Below are positions 18,022-26,891 of a stretch of DNA of 64,000 nt, in pieces. A program made the position numbers and the translations under genes. Position 1 is the stretch's first letter, and each line of letters starts with the position of its first letter. The notes beneath the pieces are model-generated. The model was not told the origin of the DNA and did no database searches. It saw nothing but the letters and a program-made list of their open reading frames with translations. The DNA is from Mesorhizobium sp. NFR06. Lineage in GTDB: Bacteria; Pseudomonadota; Alphaproteobacteria; Rhizobiales; Rhizobiaceae. The stretch is taken from positions 315,005 through 379,004 of the forward strand of contig NZ_FOVT01000002.1 in assembly GCF_900115245.1 (NCBI RefSeq). The letters run 5' to 3'.

Positions 18022-19296
18022 TCAGCGCGCCTTCTGGATCGAGGGCTTTTCGCTGCTTTCCTTGATCAGGCGATCGATATGCATGCGGATATGCGCTGCT
18101 TCGGCGGCGGTGTTGGCCAGCGCGATGGCGCGGTCGAAGGCGATGCGGGCTTCCTCGTTGCGGCCAAGCTGCATGAGCAACCCGCCCCTCAGCCCGAAGA
18201 AATGAAAATAGCCCGACAGCCGCTCTTCCAGCGGCTCGATCATGGCAAGCGCCGCTTCCGCGCCGCGTACCTTGCTGACCGCGACGGCGCGGTTCAGCGT
18301 CACCACCGGCGACGGCTGCATCTGCTCCAGCAGACCGTAGAGCAAATCGATCTCGGTCCAGTCGGTATCTTCGGCCGTTGCCGCGCGAGCGTGAAGCGCC
18401 GCGATCGCCGCCTGCACCTGGTAGGGACCGGGCTTGCGATGACGCAGCGCCTTGTCGACCAGCGCCAGGCCCTCGTCGATCATCTTGCGGCTCCAAAGCG
18501 AGCGGTCCTGATCCTCGAGCAGGACGATCTCGCCGTTCTCGTCGAAACGCGCCGGTGCCCGTGCATGCTGCAGCAAAAGCAGCGCGGTCAGCCCCATGAT
18601 CTCCGGCTCGGCCTGGAACAGCCTCAGCAGCAGGCGGGCAAGGCGGATCGCCTCTTCGCAAAGCGGCGCGCGGGCCGGCGCCTCGCCGCCATTGGTCGAG
18701 TAGCCTTCGTTGAAGATCAGATAGACCATGGCCGCGACAGCGGCGAGCCGTTCCGAGCGCTCTACGGCGCCCGGCGTTTCGAACGGCACGCCGGCATCGG
18801 CAATTCGTGCCTTGGCGCGTGTGATGCGCTGCTCCATGGCGCTCTCGCCGACCAGGAAAGCGCGCGCGATCTGCTTGACGGTGAGGCCGGAGACGATGCG
18901 CAACGCCACTGCGATCTGTTGCGTTGCCGGCAGGTCGGGATGACAGCAGATGAACAAGAGCCGCAATATGTCGTCGCGGTAGTGCGCGCCGTCCAGCCGC
19001 TCGGCCATGTCGCCTTCGGCGTCGTCCAGATCGGAGATCTGATCCTCTTCCGGCATCGGCGCCTGCTTGGCGCGCTTGCGCACCGCGTCGATGCCGCTAT
19101 TGCGGCCGACGAAGATCAGCCAGGCCGCCGGATCGCGCGGCGGCCCGTTCTGCGGCCAATTCTTGAGTGCCCTGAGACACGCATCCTGGAAAGCCTCTTC
19201 CGCGGCGTCGAGATCGCGGAAGTAGCGCAGCAGCGCGCCCATCGCCTGCGGACGGGCGTTGCTGATGGCGGCGCTTATCCAGGCAAGCTCTGTCAT
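18022..19296 (-). CDS. ECF-type RNA polymerase sigma factor with C-terminal extension (ECF42-like)
   Basis: Sigma-70-family factor of the extracytoplasmic-function class, 424 aa, much longer than the ~190 aa of simple ECF factors. Sigma region 2 is at about residues 20-85 (with DLDAAEEAFQDACLRALKNW), region 4 near 125-165 (VKQIARAFLVGESAMEQRI), followed by the NEGYS motif near 198 and a long helical TPR-like C-terminal domain typical of the ECF42 group. Its start overlaps the stop of the DGPF/YCII gene by 4 bp, the usual partner of this group. No anti-sigma factor is visible; regulation is thought to use the C-terminal domain and the DGPF protein. Target promoters are unknown. Confidence 0.9.
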   Translation of the reverse strand: MTELAWISAAISNARPQAMGALLRYFRDLDAAEEAFQDACLRALKNWPQNGPPRDPAAWLIFVGRNSGIDAVRKRAKQAPMPEEDQISDLDDAEGDMAERLDGAHYRDDILRLLFICCHPDLPATQQIAVALRIVSGLTVKQIARAFLVGESAMEQRITRAKARIADAGVPFETPGAVERSERLAAVAAMVYLIFNEGYSTNGGEAPARAPLCEEAIRLARLLLRLFQAEPEIMGLTALLLLQHARAPARFDENGEIVLLEDQDRSLWSRKMIDEGLALVDKALRHRKPGPYQVQAAIAALHARAATAEDTDWTEIDLLYGLLEQMQPSPVVTLNRAVAVSKVRGAEAALAMIEPLEERLSGYFHFFGLRGGLLMQLGRNEEARIAFDRAIALANTAAEAAHIRMHIDRLIKESSEKPSIQKAR

Positions 19297-19667
19297 ACCG
19301 CGACCTTTTTCGGGTTGAAGACCGAAACCGGCCGGATCTCGTAGGAACCGCCGCTCGGATTGACCTCGGAGAGTTCGCGGGCGAACTCGACGGCTTCATC
19401 TAGATCGCGGCATTCGAGCGTGTAGAAGCCGAGGAATTGTTCCTTCGTCTCGGCGAACGGCCCATCGAGCACGATCGCTTCGCCCTTGACCTTTCTCAGT
19501 GTCGTCGCGGCAGTCGTCGGCAAAAGGCGCGCCACCGGTCCGAGCCGGCCGGCCTTGGCGTATTTGTCCTGCACGTCGAGAAGCTTTGCCATGACCTCGT
19601 CATCCTGTTCCTTGCTCCATGAGCACACGACGTCTTCGGAGGCGTAGCAAAGAATGGCGTAGAGCAT
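19293..19667 (-). CDS. DGPF/YCII-related domain protein
   Basis: Small protein of 124 aa in the YCII-related family; the name-giving DGPF is at residues 68-71, followed by AETKEQFLGFY. AAGGGA lies 7 nt before the ATG at 19667, preferred over an in-frame ATG at 19718. It is translationally coupled (4-bp overlap) to the ECF42-like sigma factor gene. Proteins of this family are ferredoxin-like folds with unknown chemistry; the constant pairing with ECF sigma factors suggests a role in signalling to, or being the target of, the sigma factor. The upstream 110-bp gap includes an A/T-rich stretch (AAAAAAATTT, 19727-19736) that likely holds the promoter. Confidence 0.88.
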   Translation of the reverse strand: MLYAILCYASEDVVCSWSKEQDDEVMAKLLDVQDKYAKAGRLGPVARLLPTTAATTLRKVKGEAIVLDGPFAETKEQFLGFYTLECRDLDEAVEFARELSEVNPSGGSYEIRPVSVFNPKKVAV

Positions 19668-19777
19668 GGCAGGTCCCTTCCGTATCAAAGGACGCGACAG
19701 TAGGACCCTTCCCGACACAAGGTCGATAAAAAAATTTGACGGCGATCACGGGCTTGGTGGGCTTTCGCGACTGACCG

Positions 19778-20869
19778 TCAGGCGCCGTGCACCTGCAGCC
19801 ATCTGAGCACCAGCGTTTCTTCTTCGTCGAGGCCGGACATCAGGCGTTTGCGCTTGTTGGCCTCCGCCATTTCGTCAAGCAGGCGCCCCTCGGCCCACGC
19901 CTCGAACACCAGCGGATGAATATAGCATTTGCGGCAGACGGCCCGGCTATTGCCCAACCGGTCGGCGACCTTGTCGACAATGCTGTTGATCACCCGGTTT
20001 TGCTGCCCTTTGCTGTCCGGCAGCTCAGTGCGCGCAAACAGCGACGCCGCATGAATGGTGCCGCCCCAGGTGCGGAAATGCTTGGAGCTGAATTCGGCGC
20101 CGCAAGCCTCGCGAATGTAGCCGTTGACATCCTCCGAGCGCACCGGCCGCCGATCGCCGTCTTCATCGAGATATTGAAACAGCTTCTGTCCCGGTAGGTC
20201 CTGGGCCCCGCGCACGATCTTGGCGATGCGGCCATCCACCAGCTTCAGCTTCCACTCCTTGCCGGATTTGCCCTTGAAGGCGAAGCGCAGGCTGGAACCG
20301 GTGATCTCGACATGGCGGTCGCGCAACGTGGTCAGCCCGAAACTCTTGTTGTCGCGCGCGTAGGCCGCGTTGCCGATGCGGATCATGGTGTTGTCGAGCA
20401 ACCAGACCACCGAGGCGACGACGCGCTCCAGAGGCAGCCCGTGCTTGCGCAGATCGGCATCGATCCGCCGCCTGAGAACCGGCAGGCTTTCGGCGAAGGC
20501 GACGAGGCTGGAATATTTGACGCCGTCGCGTTCCTCGGTCCATTGTGGATGATAGCGATATTGTTTGCGGCCGCGTTGATCCCTCCCGGTTGCCTGGATA
20601 TGGCCGTCCGCATCGGGCGATATCCACACATCCGTCCATGCTGGTGGAATGACGATCGCCTCGATGCGGGCAAGCGTCGCTTCGTCGACGGCTTTGCCAT
20701 TGGCTCCCAAATAGGAGAACCCCTTGCCTTTCCTCAATCTGCGGATGCCGGGGTCGGTATCGCTCACATATGTCAGCGACGCGCTCTCGGCGGAGGTCTG
20801 CCCACCGTTCCTCCGCGTTTCCTCGTCCCGCACTGAACGGTCCGAGGAAGATTGCGACTGCTGCAACAT
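19778..20869 (-). CDS. type IB DNA topoisomerase (poxvirus-like)
   Basis: Bacterial topoisomerase IB, 363 aa; relaxes supercoils by transient nicking through a 3'-phosphotyrosine. The nucleophile is Tyr316 in CRKCYIHPLV. Other catalytic landmarks are RIGNAAYARDNKSFGLTTL (about 164-182) with the active-site Arg, and the K-rich segment FKGKSGKEWKLKL; the N-terminal ~55 residues are a poorly conserved tail before the beta domain that starts near GFSYLG. GGAG precedes the ATG at 20869. It lies 63 bp after the glycosyltransferase trio on the same strand. Such enzymes are accessory, widespread in soil proteobacteria and often near stress genes. Confidence 0.92.
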   Translation of the reverse strand: MLQQSQSSSDRSVRDEETRRNGGQTSAESASLTYVSDTDPGIRRLRKGKGFSYLGANGKAVDEATLARIEAIVIPPAWTDVWISPDADGHIQATGRDQRGRKQYRYHPQWTEERDGVKYSSLVAFAESLPVLRRRIDADLRKHGLPLERVVASVVWLLDNTMIRIGNAAYARDNKSFGLTTLRDRHVEITGSSLRFAFKGKSGKEWKLKLVDGRIAKIVRGAQDLPGQKLFQYLDEDGDRRPVRSEDVNGYIREACGAEFSSKHFRTWGGTIHAASLFARTELPDSKGQQNRVINSIVDKVADRLGNSRAVCRKCYIHPLVFEAWAEGRLLDEMAEANKRKRLMSGLDEEETLVLRWLQVHGA

Positions 20870-20932
20870 GCCGGCTCCGTGAAATAGTCCGTAGATAAAG
20901 CCGCGTGCCGGTGACTGGTTCCGAAGGGCGCT

Positions 20933-21676
20933 TCAGCCCTGCCGGTTGGCAGATAGATCTACCATCCACAGCCCGCCGTCGTCGGCATGGGCGGGAAAAT
21001 ACCCTCGACCGTCGGGTACGGCCTCGAGGATCATTCCCGACTCGTCCGCCAGATAGTCGTAACCGATCTGCTGCAGCTGGCGATGCGGATCGAGACGGTT
21101 GTAGAGGTCGCGACGCGCCGCGCGCCGCTTTGGCTCGATCATCTTCAAATGATAGAGATTGAGACCGCTGTCCTTGAGGCTGAAGTCGATGTTGTCGGGA
21201 AACCAGGCGCCATGCAGATCCTTCGATCGATAGCGGTCAGGATGGTAGGCGCAAAAAAGCCTGTGCTGCATTTTCTGGCCCCAGGCTCCGTCGGTTCTGT
21301 AGCTGGCCGGCGTATACATCTCCCGGCAGCGGAATCCCCATGCGACATGCCTGGACCCGCTGGTCAATCGACCGATGCGGCTGGCGAGAGCATTTTCCAT
21401 CCTTTCGTCGGGATCCATGGCCAGGACCCAATCGGCGCCCGCCTCATGGGCCGCGGCGATAAGCGCGCGCCGCCTTCGCGGCTCGCTGCTGAAAACCTCG
21501 TCCGAAGCGCGATCGTCATAGGCGATCCAGCCGTCGACGACAGGGTCGAGATTGGCGATGAGGTCCGGCACGAGATGCTGATCGTAGCGATAGCTGAAGA
21601 CGGCGACGATTTTCCGCCGCGACCAAAACAAGCGACCGCGGCGCCGGCGCGGCGGCTTCATCTCGACGGTGATCAT
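20933..21676 (-). CDS. glycosyltransferase-like protein (GT2-type fold)
   Basis: Predicted nucleotide-sugar-dependent transferase of 247 aa. The segment VFSYRYDQHLVPDLIANL opens the Rossmann-like domain and AMDPDERME (about residues 86-94) resembles the DxD metal-binding site of GT-A enzymes (found in WaaE/GT2-like proteins that act on lipopolysaccharide core). The ATG at 21676 overlaps the preceding gene's stop by 4 bp, so it is the third gene of a coupled trio. No membrane segments. The sugar and acceptor are unknown; a surface polysaccharide or glycan is likely from the company it keeps. Confidence 0.75.
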   Translation of the reverse strand: MITVEMKPPRRRRGRLFWSRRKIVAVFSYRYDQHLVPDLIANLDPVVDGWIAYDDRASDEVFSSEPRRRRALIAAAHEAGADWVLAMDPDERMENALASRIGRLTSGSRHVAWGFRCREMYTPASYRTDGAWGQKMQHRLFCAYHPDRYRSKDLHGAWFPDNIDFSLKDSGLNLYHLKMIEPKRRAARRDLYNRLDPHRQLQQIGYDYLADESGMILEAVPDGRGYFPAHADDGGLWMVDLSANRQG

Positions 21677-22533
21677 CGGCGGCAGCCCGTCTTGTCGCCA
21701 TACCGGGCACCGACATATGCCCCCACGGATTTGGCGAACAATGCCAGCCACGCGATCGGCAGCGACAGCCTTGCGAAGGTCCTCTCCTTGCCGGACAGCC
21801 CCTCCTTGGCCAGCTTGCCGACATTGCGCCGGTCCCGGAACACCTTCCGGAAAGGGCGCGCTTCGAGGGATCCAAGATAGGCGCCGTAGCGGCGCCCACG
21901 CCGATACTGGTCCGCAAGCAATCCAAACAGGCGTGTCTCGTTGCGATGGACGGTCAGGATCCGCGGCTCCCAGACCGGCCGCAGGACTTCCGGCAGCCTG
22001 GCCATGAATTCGGTGTCCTCCCCCGACGTCATCCGCTCGTCGAACGCCCCGTATTGATCGAACAGCTTTCGATCGAACGAAACACCGTAGCGCTGCGCCC
22101 TTTCACCGGAAAGGCCCGGCAGGCGTCGCATATGGGTGACGAGATGCGCCGCGCAGGCGACCAGATTGCGGGGATGGCTGTTGACGATGGCGCTTGCCAC
22201 CGCCGCGTCGCCCTCGCGGTGTCGCCGCAGCCGGATTTCGGCCCATCGCGGGCACGCCAGGCAGTCATGCGCGAGAAAGGCGACGAACCGAGCCTGCGTT
22301 GTAGCGATGCCGAGATTTCGTGCGGCGCCGGCAAACAGCCGCTCCCCGACCTCGATGACCTTCACGTCGATGCCGTCATTGGCAAGAAGCGCCTTGGCGT
22401 TGCCGCCGCCGGAATTCACGACCACGATTTCGAGCGGAATACTCTGGTCGAGCACCGACCTTACCGCGGCTGCCAGGTCAGGGGGTGCCCGGTAGCCAAT
22501 CACCACGACTGCGAGCTCCGGCCTCTCGGCCAT
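21673..22533 (-). CDS. glycosyltransferase family 2 protein
   Basis: GT-A fold glycosyltransferase, 286 aa. It begins with ELAVVVIGYRAPPDLAAAVRSVL, the typical start of GT2 enzymes, and has VVVNSGGGNAKALL and FVAFLAHDCLA, where the usual DxD is replaced by a less standard AHDC, so metal binding is uncertain. GEDTEFMARL (about residue 175) matches the ED catalytic-base motif of the family. Its ATG at 22533 overlaps the upstream gene's stop by one base and its stop overlaps the next start. Located in a tight three-gene unit that looks dedicated to a cell-surface glycan. Confidence 0.82.
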   Translation of the reverse strand: MAERPELAVVVIGYRAPPDLAAAVRSVLDQSIPLEIVVVNSGGGNAKALLANDGIDVKVIEVGERLFAGAARNLGIATTQARFVAFLAHDCLACPRWAEIRLRRHREGDAAVASAIVNSHPRNLVACAAHLVTHMRRLPGLSGERAQRYGVSFDRKLFDQYGAFDERMTSGEDTEFMARLPEVLRPVWEPRILTVHRNETRLFGLLADQYRRGRRYGAYLGSLEARPFRKVFRDRRNVGKLAKEGLSGKERTFARLSLPIAWLALFAKSVGAYVGARYGDKTGCRR

Positions 22534-23492
22534 CAGGCGCGTTGCAGTTGGCCGGCCGGCGCCGAAAACCGGCGACGCAGCGCGATCTTCAACCGATAGC
22601 GCATGCAACGCCAGACATCCGCGCCGGCCCGTGGCGCGGCCTCGGCCACCGTAAGGAATCTTGCCGCCGTGTCGATATCGCCGCGCGCGTAGTGAACGCG
22701 CGCTATCTTCAGAGCGACGAGGCCCTCCCTGGTCTTCAGGGACCGCTCTGCGATGCCGCAGGACCGGAGTCGGCGCAGCGCCAGCCGCCATTCGAGAAAG
22801 CGCGCGGCAGGTCTGACCGTGAAACGATCGTCGGAACGCTCCGCCGACACGAAATAGATGAAGACGGGTTGTGTCACGACCGCAAGCGAGGCCTTGGCCA
22901 TCACGCGGGCCCAAAACAGCGTGTCTTCGTCGTAGGCAAGGCCGGTCGGGAATCTTGCTTCGCCGATAGCGCGCCGTGACAACAGGGCGCTGCCGACCGC
23001 GATCGATCGTATCCGCCCTTCGAGATAGGCGCAGGCATTGCCAGGCCCGCTTGCAGTGTAGCCGCCCGGCATTTTGTTCGACCGCTCCTCGCCATTCACT
23101 CGCCGGCGGTAGGCACCAACCACCATGTTGGCCCCGGGTTGCGCCCTGGCCTTGGCCAGCAGCATGCGCAGCCCGCCTTCCAGATGGACGTCGTCGGCAT
23201 CGATCATATAGATCCAGGGAAAGCGGGCCTGCTCCAGCGCCAGGTTCCTGGAGCCGCCGGCGTCGCGACAGCTCGACTTGATCACGCGCAGCGGCAAGGC
23301 AAGCCGCAACGCCATTTCCGTGGCAACGGCGGCAGTGGCGTCGGTCGAAGAATCGTCGACCAGAAGCACTTCGCCGATAATCGCTTTTTCCGGCGCAAGC
23401 GACACGAGCGTCCGGGCAATCGTCCGAGCCGCATCATGTGCCGGAATGATGACGCTGACTGCTTCCAATGCCCTCTCCGCGCCACTGCCCAT
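22533..23492 (-). CDS. glycosyltransferase family 2 protein
   Basis: Classical GT2 enzyme, 319 aa, first of three coupled genes. The N-terminus holds VSVIIPAHDAARTI and VLLVDDSSTD (UDP-sugar binding) and IDADDVHLEG (about residue 100) gives the DxD metal site; GLAYDEDTLFWARV supplies the catalytic-base ED motif. The ATG at 23492 is chosen; a TTG two codons earlier is possible. Likely transfers a sugar to an exopolysaccharide or lipopolysaccharide intermediate at the cytoplasmic face of the membrane. Specificity is not readable. No transport or polymerase genes are adjacent, so the trio would supply a glycan made elsewhere. Confidence 0.88.
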   Translation of the reverse strand: MGSGAERALEAVSVIIPAHDAARTIARTLVSLAPEKAIIGEVLLVDDSSTDATAAVATEMALRLALPLRVIKSSCRDAGGSRNLALEQARFPWIYMIDADDVHLEGGLRMLLAKARAQPGANMVVGAYRRRVNGEERSNKMPGGYTASGPGNACAYLEGRIRSIAVGSALLSRRAIGEARFPTGLAYDEDTLFWARVMAKASLAVVTQPVFIYFVSAERSDDRFTVRPAARFLEWRLALRRLRSCGIAERSLKTREGLVALKIARVHYARGDIDTAARFLTVAEAAPRAGADVWRCMRYRLKIALRRRFSAPAGQLQRA

Positions 23493-23588
23493 TCGCAAGC
23501 GCCCGTCAGTTCCTTGCCAACCCCGACGCGCAGATTACCGGCCGCATTTGTGCTTGAGAAGCGGCTGTAGGGCAATCGGGATCGTCAT

Positions 23589-24473
23589 TCATACCTTCTC
23601 GACGGCGACCGGGATGACATCGACCGCCTGCTCGCCGACCTGACCGCCCGTCGTCTTCAGCACGCCGACGATCGGCGCCACGTCGGAATAGTCGCGGCCG
23701 TAGCCGACGGTGATATGGTCGTTGCTCGCCCGCATGCCGTTGGTGGGGTCGAATTCCTGCCAGCCGGTATCGCGCCCGCACCAGGCCTTGACCCAGGCAT
23801 GCATGGCATCCGCGCCTTCGAGCCGCGGTTTGCCCTTTGGTGGAATGGTGCGCAGGAAGCCGCTGACATAGCCTGCCGGAATGCCAACCCCGCGCAGGCC
23901 GGCAATCATGATGTGCGAGAAATCCTGGCACACCCCGCGCTTCAGCGCAAAAGCGTCGCTCGCCCGGGTCTGCACCGTCGTTGCCTTGCCGTCATAGGTG
24001 AAATCGCGATGGATGCGGTTGCAGAGATCGACCGCCGTGGCAACCGCCGAGCCGGCGAGGCTTTCGCGCGCATAGGCAGTGATCGCCGTATCGAGCCCGG
24101 CATGGTCGCTGGCGGCGAGGAAATGATGGGGCGCGGTGGGCGACAGGCTGCGCACGGCTTCCAGTTCCGCCTTCAGGCCATGAATGTCCGGCGAGACGTC
24201 GAGCCCGGGTTCCGGCCGCGAGACAGACACGCGCGCGCTCATCCGGATGTCGAGCGTCTCGTGCGCGTCGCGAAAGGCGATCGACGTGACGTTGTTGCCG
24301 AAGAAGTCGGAAAAATCGGCACGCTCGGCAGGCGGCGGCTGGAAGGACAGCGAGGCGGCGATCACCCGCTGCACCCCGGCAATCGTCTGCGGCAGGACCC
24401 GCACCTGATGCCGTCCGCCGCCGGCGGCGGCGGCGTATTCGTAATGCAGATGAAGCCTGATGTCGTAAAGCAT
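23589..24473 (-). CDS. transglutaminase-like cysteine protease-fold protein
   Basis: Bacterial transglutaminase-like protein, 294 aa. An N-terminal beta domain (about 1-110, the usual Bact_transglu_N region starting YDIRLHLHYEY) is followed by the catalytic domain with Cys182 in RGVCQDFSHIM, His225 in DAMHAWVKAW and Asp242 in WQEFDPTNG, so the Cys-His-Asp triad is intact. The gene starts directly after the stop of the ATP-grasp/alpha-E gene (TAG-ATG), showing coupling. Proteins of this kind are expected to cleave or form amide bonds in peptides. With the neighbours it makes up a predicted peptide-ligation/peptide-processing system whose product is unknown. Confidence 0.88.
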   Translation of the reverse strand: MLYDIRLHLHYEYAAAAGGGRHQVRVLPQTIAGVQRVIAASLSFQPPPAERADFSDFFGNNVTSIAFRDAHETLDIRMSARVSVSRPEPGLDVSPDIHGLKAELEAVRSLSPTAPHHFLAASDHAGLDTAITAYARESLAGSAVATAVDLCNRIHRDFTYDGKATTVQTRASDAFALKRGVCQDFSHIMIAGLRGVGIPAGYVSGFLRTIPPKGKPRLEGADAMHAWVKAWCGRDTGWQEFDPTNGMRASNDHITVGYGRDYSDVAPIVGVLKTTGGQVGEQAVDVIPVAVEKV

Positions 24474-26885
24474 CTAACCGAAATAGGCCCTGGAGAGGCT
24501 GTCGTAGAGGTCGCCGATCTGGCCGGCGAGGTCGTCGAGCACCTTGGCGCTCATATCCGACGGCTCCATGACGGCGATTGCCGTGTTGAGCTGCAAGATT
24601 TCCTTGGCGGCTGCCGACATGTGTCCCTCGCCGCCGATCGAAGGCAGCATCCCGATCTCGGCCTTCAGTCGCTCGAGCTGGAACAGGATGGATCGAGGGT
24701 TGAGCGGATCGAGCGCGAGCAGGTCGATCACCGTGCGTCGCCCGGCCTGCACCGGATACTGCCGGCGGTGGGTCATGACGCTATCGCCGATCTCCAGCAT
24801 CATGTCGAGCGCGCCGTCGGGCGCCCCGTGCCTGGTCAGGCGGCCAAGCGTGCGGGCAATCTGGATGCCGCGTTCCAGCCGGCGACCGATCTCCAGGAAG
24901 CGCCAGCCGGTGAAGCGGTACATATTCTCGTGCAGCAGGCCGGAGAAGCCGGCGAGCTTGCGCAGCATGACCGTCATCGCCCGCGTCGCGTCGTCTCCGG
25001 GCGCGACCGTGTCCGCGAACTTGTGGATGGTCTTCGACAGGTCCTTCAGCGCCAGCCAGCCATCGGGCGAGAAACGATCGCGAATCTGGCCGGCGCTGTA
25101 GACTGCGCTGTCCAAAGTCCCGATCAACCCCAGCGGTACCGCCGTTTCGACGTCGATGCCGAACGGCTCGAGATAGTCCCTGATGTCGGCAAGCAGCGGC
25201 ATGTCCGGATCGGACGTCTCGGCGAGCCGCACATGATAGGCGCGCAGCACACGCACCGTGTCTTCCGATCGCTCGATATAGCGGCCGAGCCATGTCAGGT
25301 TCTCCGCCGCGCGGCTTGGCAGGCTACCCGGCATAGTGCGGGTGAAGCCCTCATGCTCCTGCGGCAGCAGCGTTTCGCGCTCCACCGGCCTGTCGCTGAC
25401 CACCCAGACATCGGCCGCCTGGCCGCCGCGCTGCATGGCGATCGCGGTCGGATCGAGCGAGAAGCCGACGCGCGCGAAGCCGCCCGGCATCACCGTCCAG
25501 CCTTCGGGCGTGCGCGCCAGATAGACTCGCAGGCTGGCGGGCCGCGGCTCAAGCAGGCCGCCGACGAACACCGGCGTGGTCGACAGCGTCACCGCTTCCT
25601 GGCCGACGAAACCGGCGCCCTCCGCCTCGATGCGCGCGACAAGCTCGGCTCGCTCGTCGTCCGACAGGGACGATCCGAGCCGGGTCGCGCCGTCGTCCTC
25701 GAAGGCAAGCCTGGTCAACAGCGCCGGGCCGACCACCATGCGGTCGATATTGGCCAGCACATGACTTCGCTCGGCCTCCTGCCCGCACCACCATGTGGCG
25801 ATGTTCGGCAGGCTGAGATCGTCGCCTTGCAGTTCCCGTGCGATCCTGGGCAGGAAGGACAGCAGGGCCCGCGTCTCCATCAGACCCGAGCCGAGCGCAT
25901 TGACGGCGGAGACCGAGCCGCGCCGGATCGCCTCGACCAGCCCGGGCGTGCCGATCTGCGACTCGGGCCTGAGTTCCAGCGGATCGGCAAAAGCGGCATC
26001 GAGCCGCCGCCACAAGACGCCGATCGGCATCAGACCGGAAACCGTTCGCACCATCAGCCTGCCGCCGGACACGGTCAGGTCCTCGCCCTCGAGCAGCATG
26101 ATGCCGAGATAACGGGCAATGTAGGCGTGCTCGTAATAGGTTTCGTTGAGCGGTCCCGGCGTCAGGATGGCGACTCGGCCGCCGGAGTCCTTGGCCATGC
26201 CGTTCAGCGCGTCGCGGAAGCGGCGAAAGAAGCCGGCAAGCCGATGCACATGCATCTCGCCGTAGATGTCCGACAGCGCCCGCGTGGTGGCGACGCGGTT
26301 CTCAAGCGCGAAGCCCGCGCCCGACGGCGCCTGGGTGCGATCGCCCAGCACCCACCAGCGGCCGTCCGGTCCGCGACCGAGCTCGAAGGCGACCATGTGC
26401 AGGAAATGCCCGCTGGCCGGCCGGACGCCGGCGACGGGGCGCAGATATTCAGGGCTTGCCGCAATCAGCCCAGCCGGCAGGATGCCCTTCTCGATCAGCC
26501 GGTTCGGCCCGTAAATATCGGCGAGAATCGCCTCGAACAGGTCGGCGCGCTGGACGAGGCCGGCGCTGATCCCGGCCCATTCCTTCTCGTCGATCAGCAG
26601 CGGGACATGCGCCAGCGGCCATTCGCGCTCATTGGCGCCGGCCTTGTCATAGACGCGATAGTAGACGCCGGCATCGCGCAGGTACTGGTCGGCGCGGGCA
26701 AAGCGCTGCCCAAGCCGCTCCGCTCCAAGCCCGTCCAGCGCGTCGATGAAGGAGCGCCAGGCCGGGCGCGCATTGCCCGCGTCGTCGACCATCTCGTCGG
26801 CGACGCCTTCGATCGGCCGGTAGCGTTCCAGCAGGCTCTGTGCCCGTGGCCTGCCGCCCGCCCGTTTCTGATTCCCCTTGGCCAT
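24474..26885 (-). CDS. circularly permuted ATP-grasp protein fused to alpha-E domain
   Basis: Fusion protein of 803 aa. The N-terminal ~470 residues are a circularly permuted ATP-grasp domain (DUF404/DUF407 group), with landmarks NRVATTRALSDIYGEM, PGPLNETYYEHAYIARYLG and NALGSGLMETRA; the C-terminal ~310 residues are the alpha-helical alpha-E domain (DUF403) starting at SRAAENLTWLGRYIERSED. ATP-grasp enzymes ligate carboxylates to amines using ATP; in many bacteria the two domains are separate genes, here they are fused. It lies between two transglutaminase-like genes, 6 bp after the larger one, and is the middle gene of the unit. Substrate is unknown; a peptide or amino-acid amide product is the published prediction for such clusters. 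Confidence 0.9.
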   Translation of the reverse strand: MAKGNQKRAGGRPRAQSLLERYRPIEGVADEMVDDAGNARPAWRSFIDALDGLGAERLGQRFARADQYLRDAGVYYRVYDKAGANEREWPLAHVPLLIDEKEWAGISAGLVQRADLFEAILADIYGPNRLIEKGILPAGLIAASPEYLRPVAGVRPASGHFLHMVAFELGRGPDGRWWVLGDRTQAPSGAGFALENRVATTRALSDIYGEMHVHRLAGFFRRFRDALNGMAKDSGGRVAILTPGPLNETYYEHAYIARYLGIMLLEGEDLTVSGGRLMVRTVSGLMPIGVLWRRLDAAFADPLELRPESQIGTPGLVEAIRRGSVSAVNALGSGLMETRALLSFLPRIARELQGDDLSLPNIATWWCGQEAERSHVLANIDRMVVGPALLTRLAFEDDGATRLGSSLSDDERAELVARIEAEGAGFVGQEAVTLSTTPVFVGGLLEPRPASLRVYLARTPEGWTVMPGGFARVGFSLDPTAIAMQRGGQAADVWVVSDRPVERETLLPQEHEGFTRTMPGSLPSRAAENLTWLGRYIERSEDTVRVLRAYHVRLAETSDPDMPLLADIRDYLEPFGIDVETAVPLGLIGTLDSAVYSAGQIRDRFSPDGWLALKDLSKTIHKFADTVAPGDDATRAMTVMLRKLAGFSGLLHENMYRFTGWRFLEIGRRLERGIQIARTLGRLTRHGAPDGALDMMLEIGDSVMTHRRQYPVQAGRRTVIDLLALDPLNPRSILFQLERLKAEIGMLPSIGGEGHMSAAAKEILQLNTAIAVMEPSDMSAKVLDDLAGQIGDLYDSLSRAYFG

Positions 26886-26891
26886 TGTCGA

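Noticed and set aside
17809..19344. 511-codon plus-strand frame opposite the sigma factor gene
   Set aside because: Covers three supported minus-strand genes and has no recognisable domain.
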